Shown here: one piece after another, positions 62,503 through 64,000 of the stretch | Position numbering within the stretch: the stretch's first letter is position 1 | How the letters are laid out: each line of letters begins with the position of its first letter | Source: Baylisascaris procyonis | Taxonomy: Eukaryota; Nematoda; Chromadorea; Rhabditida; Ascarididae | NCBI GenBank assembly: GCA_037389465.1 | Contig: JAZARR010000167.1 | Span: 1,302,001 to 1,366,000, forward strand | Reading direction: 5' to 3' | Length of the DNA stretch: 64,000 bases | The notes under the pieces: model-generated | Database searches by the model: none | What the model saw: the letters and a program-made list of their open reading frames with translations, nothing else | What the model was told of the DNA's origin: nothing | Program-made: the position numbers and the translations under genes

Positions 62503-63893
62503 CGTTTACAAAGGATCATTTTGAAGCAAGCGTCATCAAAAACCGGTGTCTTCGAGGTTAACCATTTATCTAAGCGTCTAAAAGTATACACGAGGGCTTG
62601 CATACCGGAGCCAACAAGTATTAGTAAGGATGCTTATGATGCTTTGATGACGAGATATGGCTTTGAAGGATCGGCATTACAATCTGTAGTAAGTGGGTGT
62701 ATGTTTATGAATAAGCTTAACAACGTAATGCTAAATTTATAGATGAGCATTCGCCTTACGAGGGTGGTATGTAGGAGACGACCCATGCCAACGGTGATTG
62801 ATTTCGCTGCCGAATCAAGATCCGTCAAGGCAAAAAGCGCGCCCCGACCAAGGGGTCGGTTACAGTGGTGGAAAGAACCGTAAGTGCATTCATATTTGTT
62901 TGTTTTCATATGAGATTGCTCGTCAAATCTGGTGACACGTTTAGGTGGTGTATTCAGAAGTTAGAATGCATTATTTAATGCATCGTAAATTGCATTGAAG
63001 AAGCGGACTTTGCTTAATCTCCGTCGGGGATAAATCTGGATTCATCGCAAACATCGTTGAACCAGGAGATTAGACCGTACAAGGTCGTTTGACTTCCGAG
63101 ATAAGGAGTAAGATCGTATGATGGGAGAAGAGGAGACACCGCCCTTGAGGAAGGCAGGAAGAGCAGCGTTTTGGCGGTATTTTTCGCCCGTTGGTTTTTC
63201 ATGTTATGCTAGTTGAACGAAGGGGAAATTATTTCTCTGCTTGGAATTTGTACAGATGACCGGATCAATTATGAAGGCATTATTCTGCTTAATCAACTTA
63301 CTTGAAAATTTGTGGAACAAGTTGGTTCTTGAGCCGGATATAAGATCGCTTGCCTTGGCAGCTCTTTTGACACACCTCTGCACATGTTTTGGTAGCCAAT
63401 CGGCGTTAAAATGAGAACCGACCAGATGCACAGTCGATGCTAATTTCTGTGGATGTTTAGTTTTTCCGAAGTTGCTAGGCCATCTTTAAAGTTTGTTTCG
63501 AAACTATGCTTATAGTGTCCATTGTGTCTGCGAAATTTTGTTGCTATTGCTTCAGTGGTTTCTGAACTTGAACAAAGTAAGGGACGGTCGTAGACATGGC
63601 ACTGGAATGAGCTTTGCAAATGCAACTTTGTAGGATCTTACGGAGGACCAATGTACCAAAGTTTTATAGAGGATTTGCATAAGTAACGGGCTTAATCATT
63701 TATAAGACTAATTGAATATGACAATATGCCTCGTTTTGATTAAATATGCAAATGAATTCTTTTAAAAGTTTGAGCTGATTGGTTCGCCTATGTCAATAGA
63801 AATTATGCACATGGAATTTATTAATTATTTTTAGGATTTATTGCGCCCCACATGTGCATCCGTTGCAACGCGGTGTTGATTTCACCTTTGAAG
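62503..63893 (+). CDS. Unidentified gene, internal exons, truncated by window edge
   Basis: Three well-bounded plus-strand exons join in frame: 62503-62688 (AAATTTCAG acceptor, GTA|GTAAGT donor), 62743-62879 (TTTATAG acceptor, ACC|GTAAGT donor) and 63835-63893 (TTTTTAG acceptor, GAAG|GTATGT donor). They encode 127 residues plus a split codon. Visible blocks are VYTRACIPEPTSISKDAYDA, LMTRYGFEGSALQSV, MSIRLTRVVCRRRPMPTVID, PRGRLQWWKEPIYCAPHVHP and RGVDFTFEG. The middle is strongly basic. I do not recognise the family. The 5' exon is not resolved: the candidate ATG near 62345 gives the wrong phase. The gene must continue past 64000. Good splice sites and low-simplicity sequence make a real gene likely. 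Confidence 0.55.
63014..63625 (-). pseudogene. Interrupted minus-strand coding-like block inside an intron
   Basis: Within the intron 62880-63834, three adjacent minus-strand open stretches (63625-63440, 63431-63204, 63202-63014) follow one another in shifting frames. Composition is richer in G+C than the rest of the intron. Fragments include RRHNGHYKHSFETNFKDG, HFNADWLPKHVQRCVKRAAK and TLYGLISWFNDVCDESRFIP. The arrangement suggests a decayed coding sequence, perhaps a mobile element inserted antisense to the host gene. No domain was recognised and no terminal repeats were found. Confidence 0.3.
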
Positions 63894-64000
63894 GTATGTC
63901 ATATCCATATCCATCTGTTTTTGTGACGTGGAAGCTTGTTATTTCAAGTTACCGAAACATTGAATAAATAAGATTTGAAAGTGTTTCATTTTTGAATTGT

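Overview
The window reads as nuclear DNA of a nematode. It is A+T-rich, and its genes are split into short exons (mostly 60-290 nt) separated by introns from under 0.2 kb to about 2 kb. Acceptors are usually TTTCAG, TTGCAG or TTNAG, and two genes have acceptor-like AG sites just before, or directly abutting, the start codon, as expected for spliced-leader trans-splicing. Intron length and microsatellite load look more like a parasitic (for example spirurian) nematode than Caenorhabditis, but this cannot be proved from the window. No bacterial, viral or organellar genes, tRNA, rRNA or CRISPR array were recognised. All gene models were rebuilt by hand from splice signals, reading phase and family resemblance.

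Left part (1-18 kb), minus strand: two genes in tandem. CCDC115/Vma22-like (8339-10202, 3 exons, about 198 aa) is a V-ATPase assembly factor. BPNT2/IMPAD1 (12592-17624, 7 exons, 337 aa) is the Golgi-resident PAP phosphatase. Both act in the secretory pathway. The first 8.3 kb hold no convincing gene, only small repeats and patches of more GC-rich, decayed-looking sequence.

Middle (17.6-39.8 kb): 22 kb with no recognisable gene, lying between divergently transcribed genes. It holds microsatellites, the likely 3' end of a minus-strand non-LTR retrotransposon, a perfect hairpin, a triple CACGTG repeat, and purine or pyrimidine tracts. The + strand changes from A-rich to T-rich near 18.9 kb.

Right part (39.8-64 kb), plus strand: SPATS2-like RNA-associated protein (39771-46521, 9 exons, 445 aa), then the splicing factor CDC40/PRP17 (52045-60597, 11 exons, 572 aa, C-terminal WD40 domain), then the 5' part of an unidentified gene running off the right edge. 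Between SPATS2 and CDC40 an A-rich pocket coincides with a candidate small minus-strand gene (49715-50127). No exotic multigene system was found. The most notable unexplained items are the small candidate gene, the right-edge gene, the structured repeats in the gene desert and the strand-asymmetry switch.
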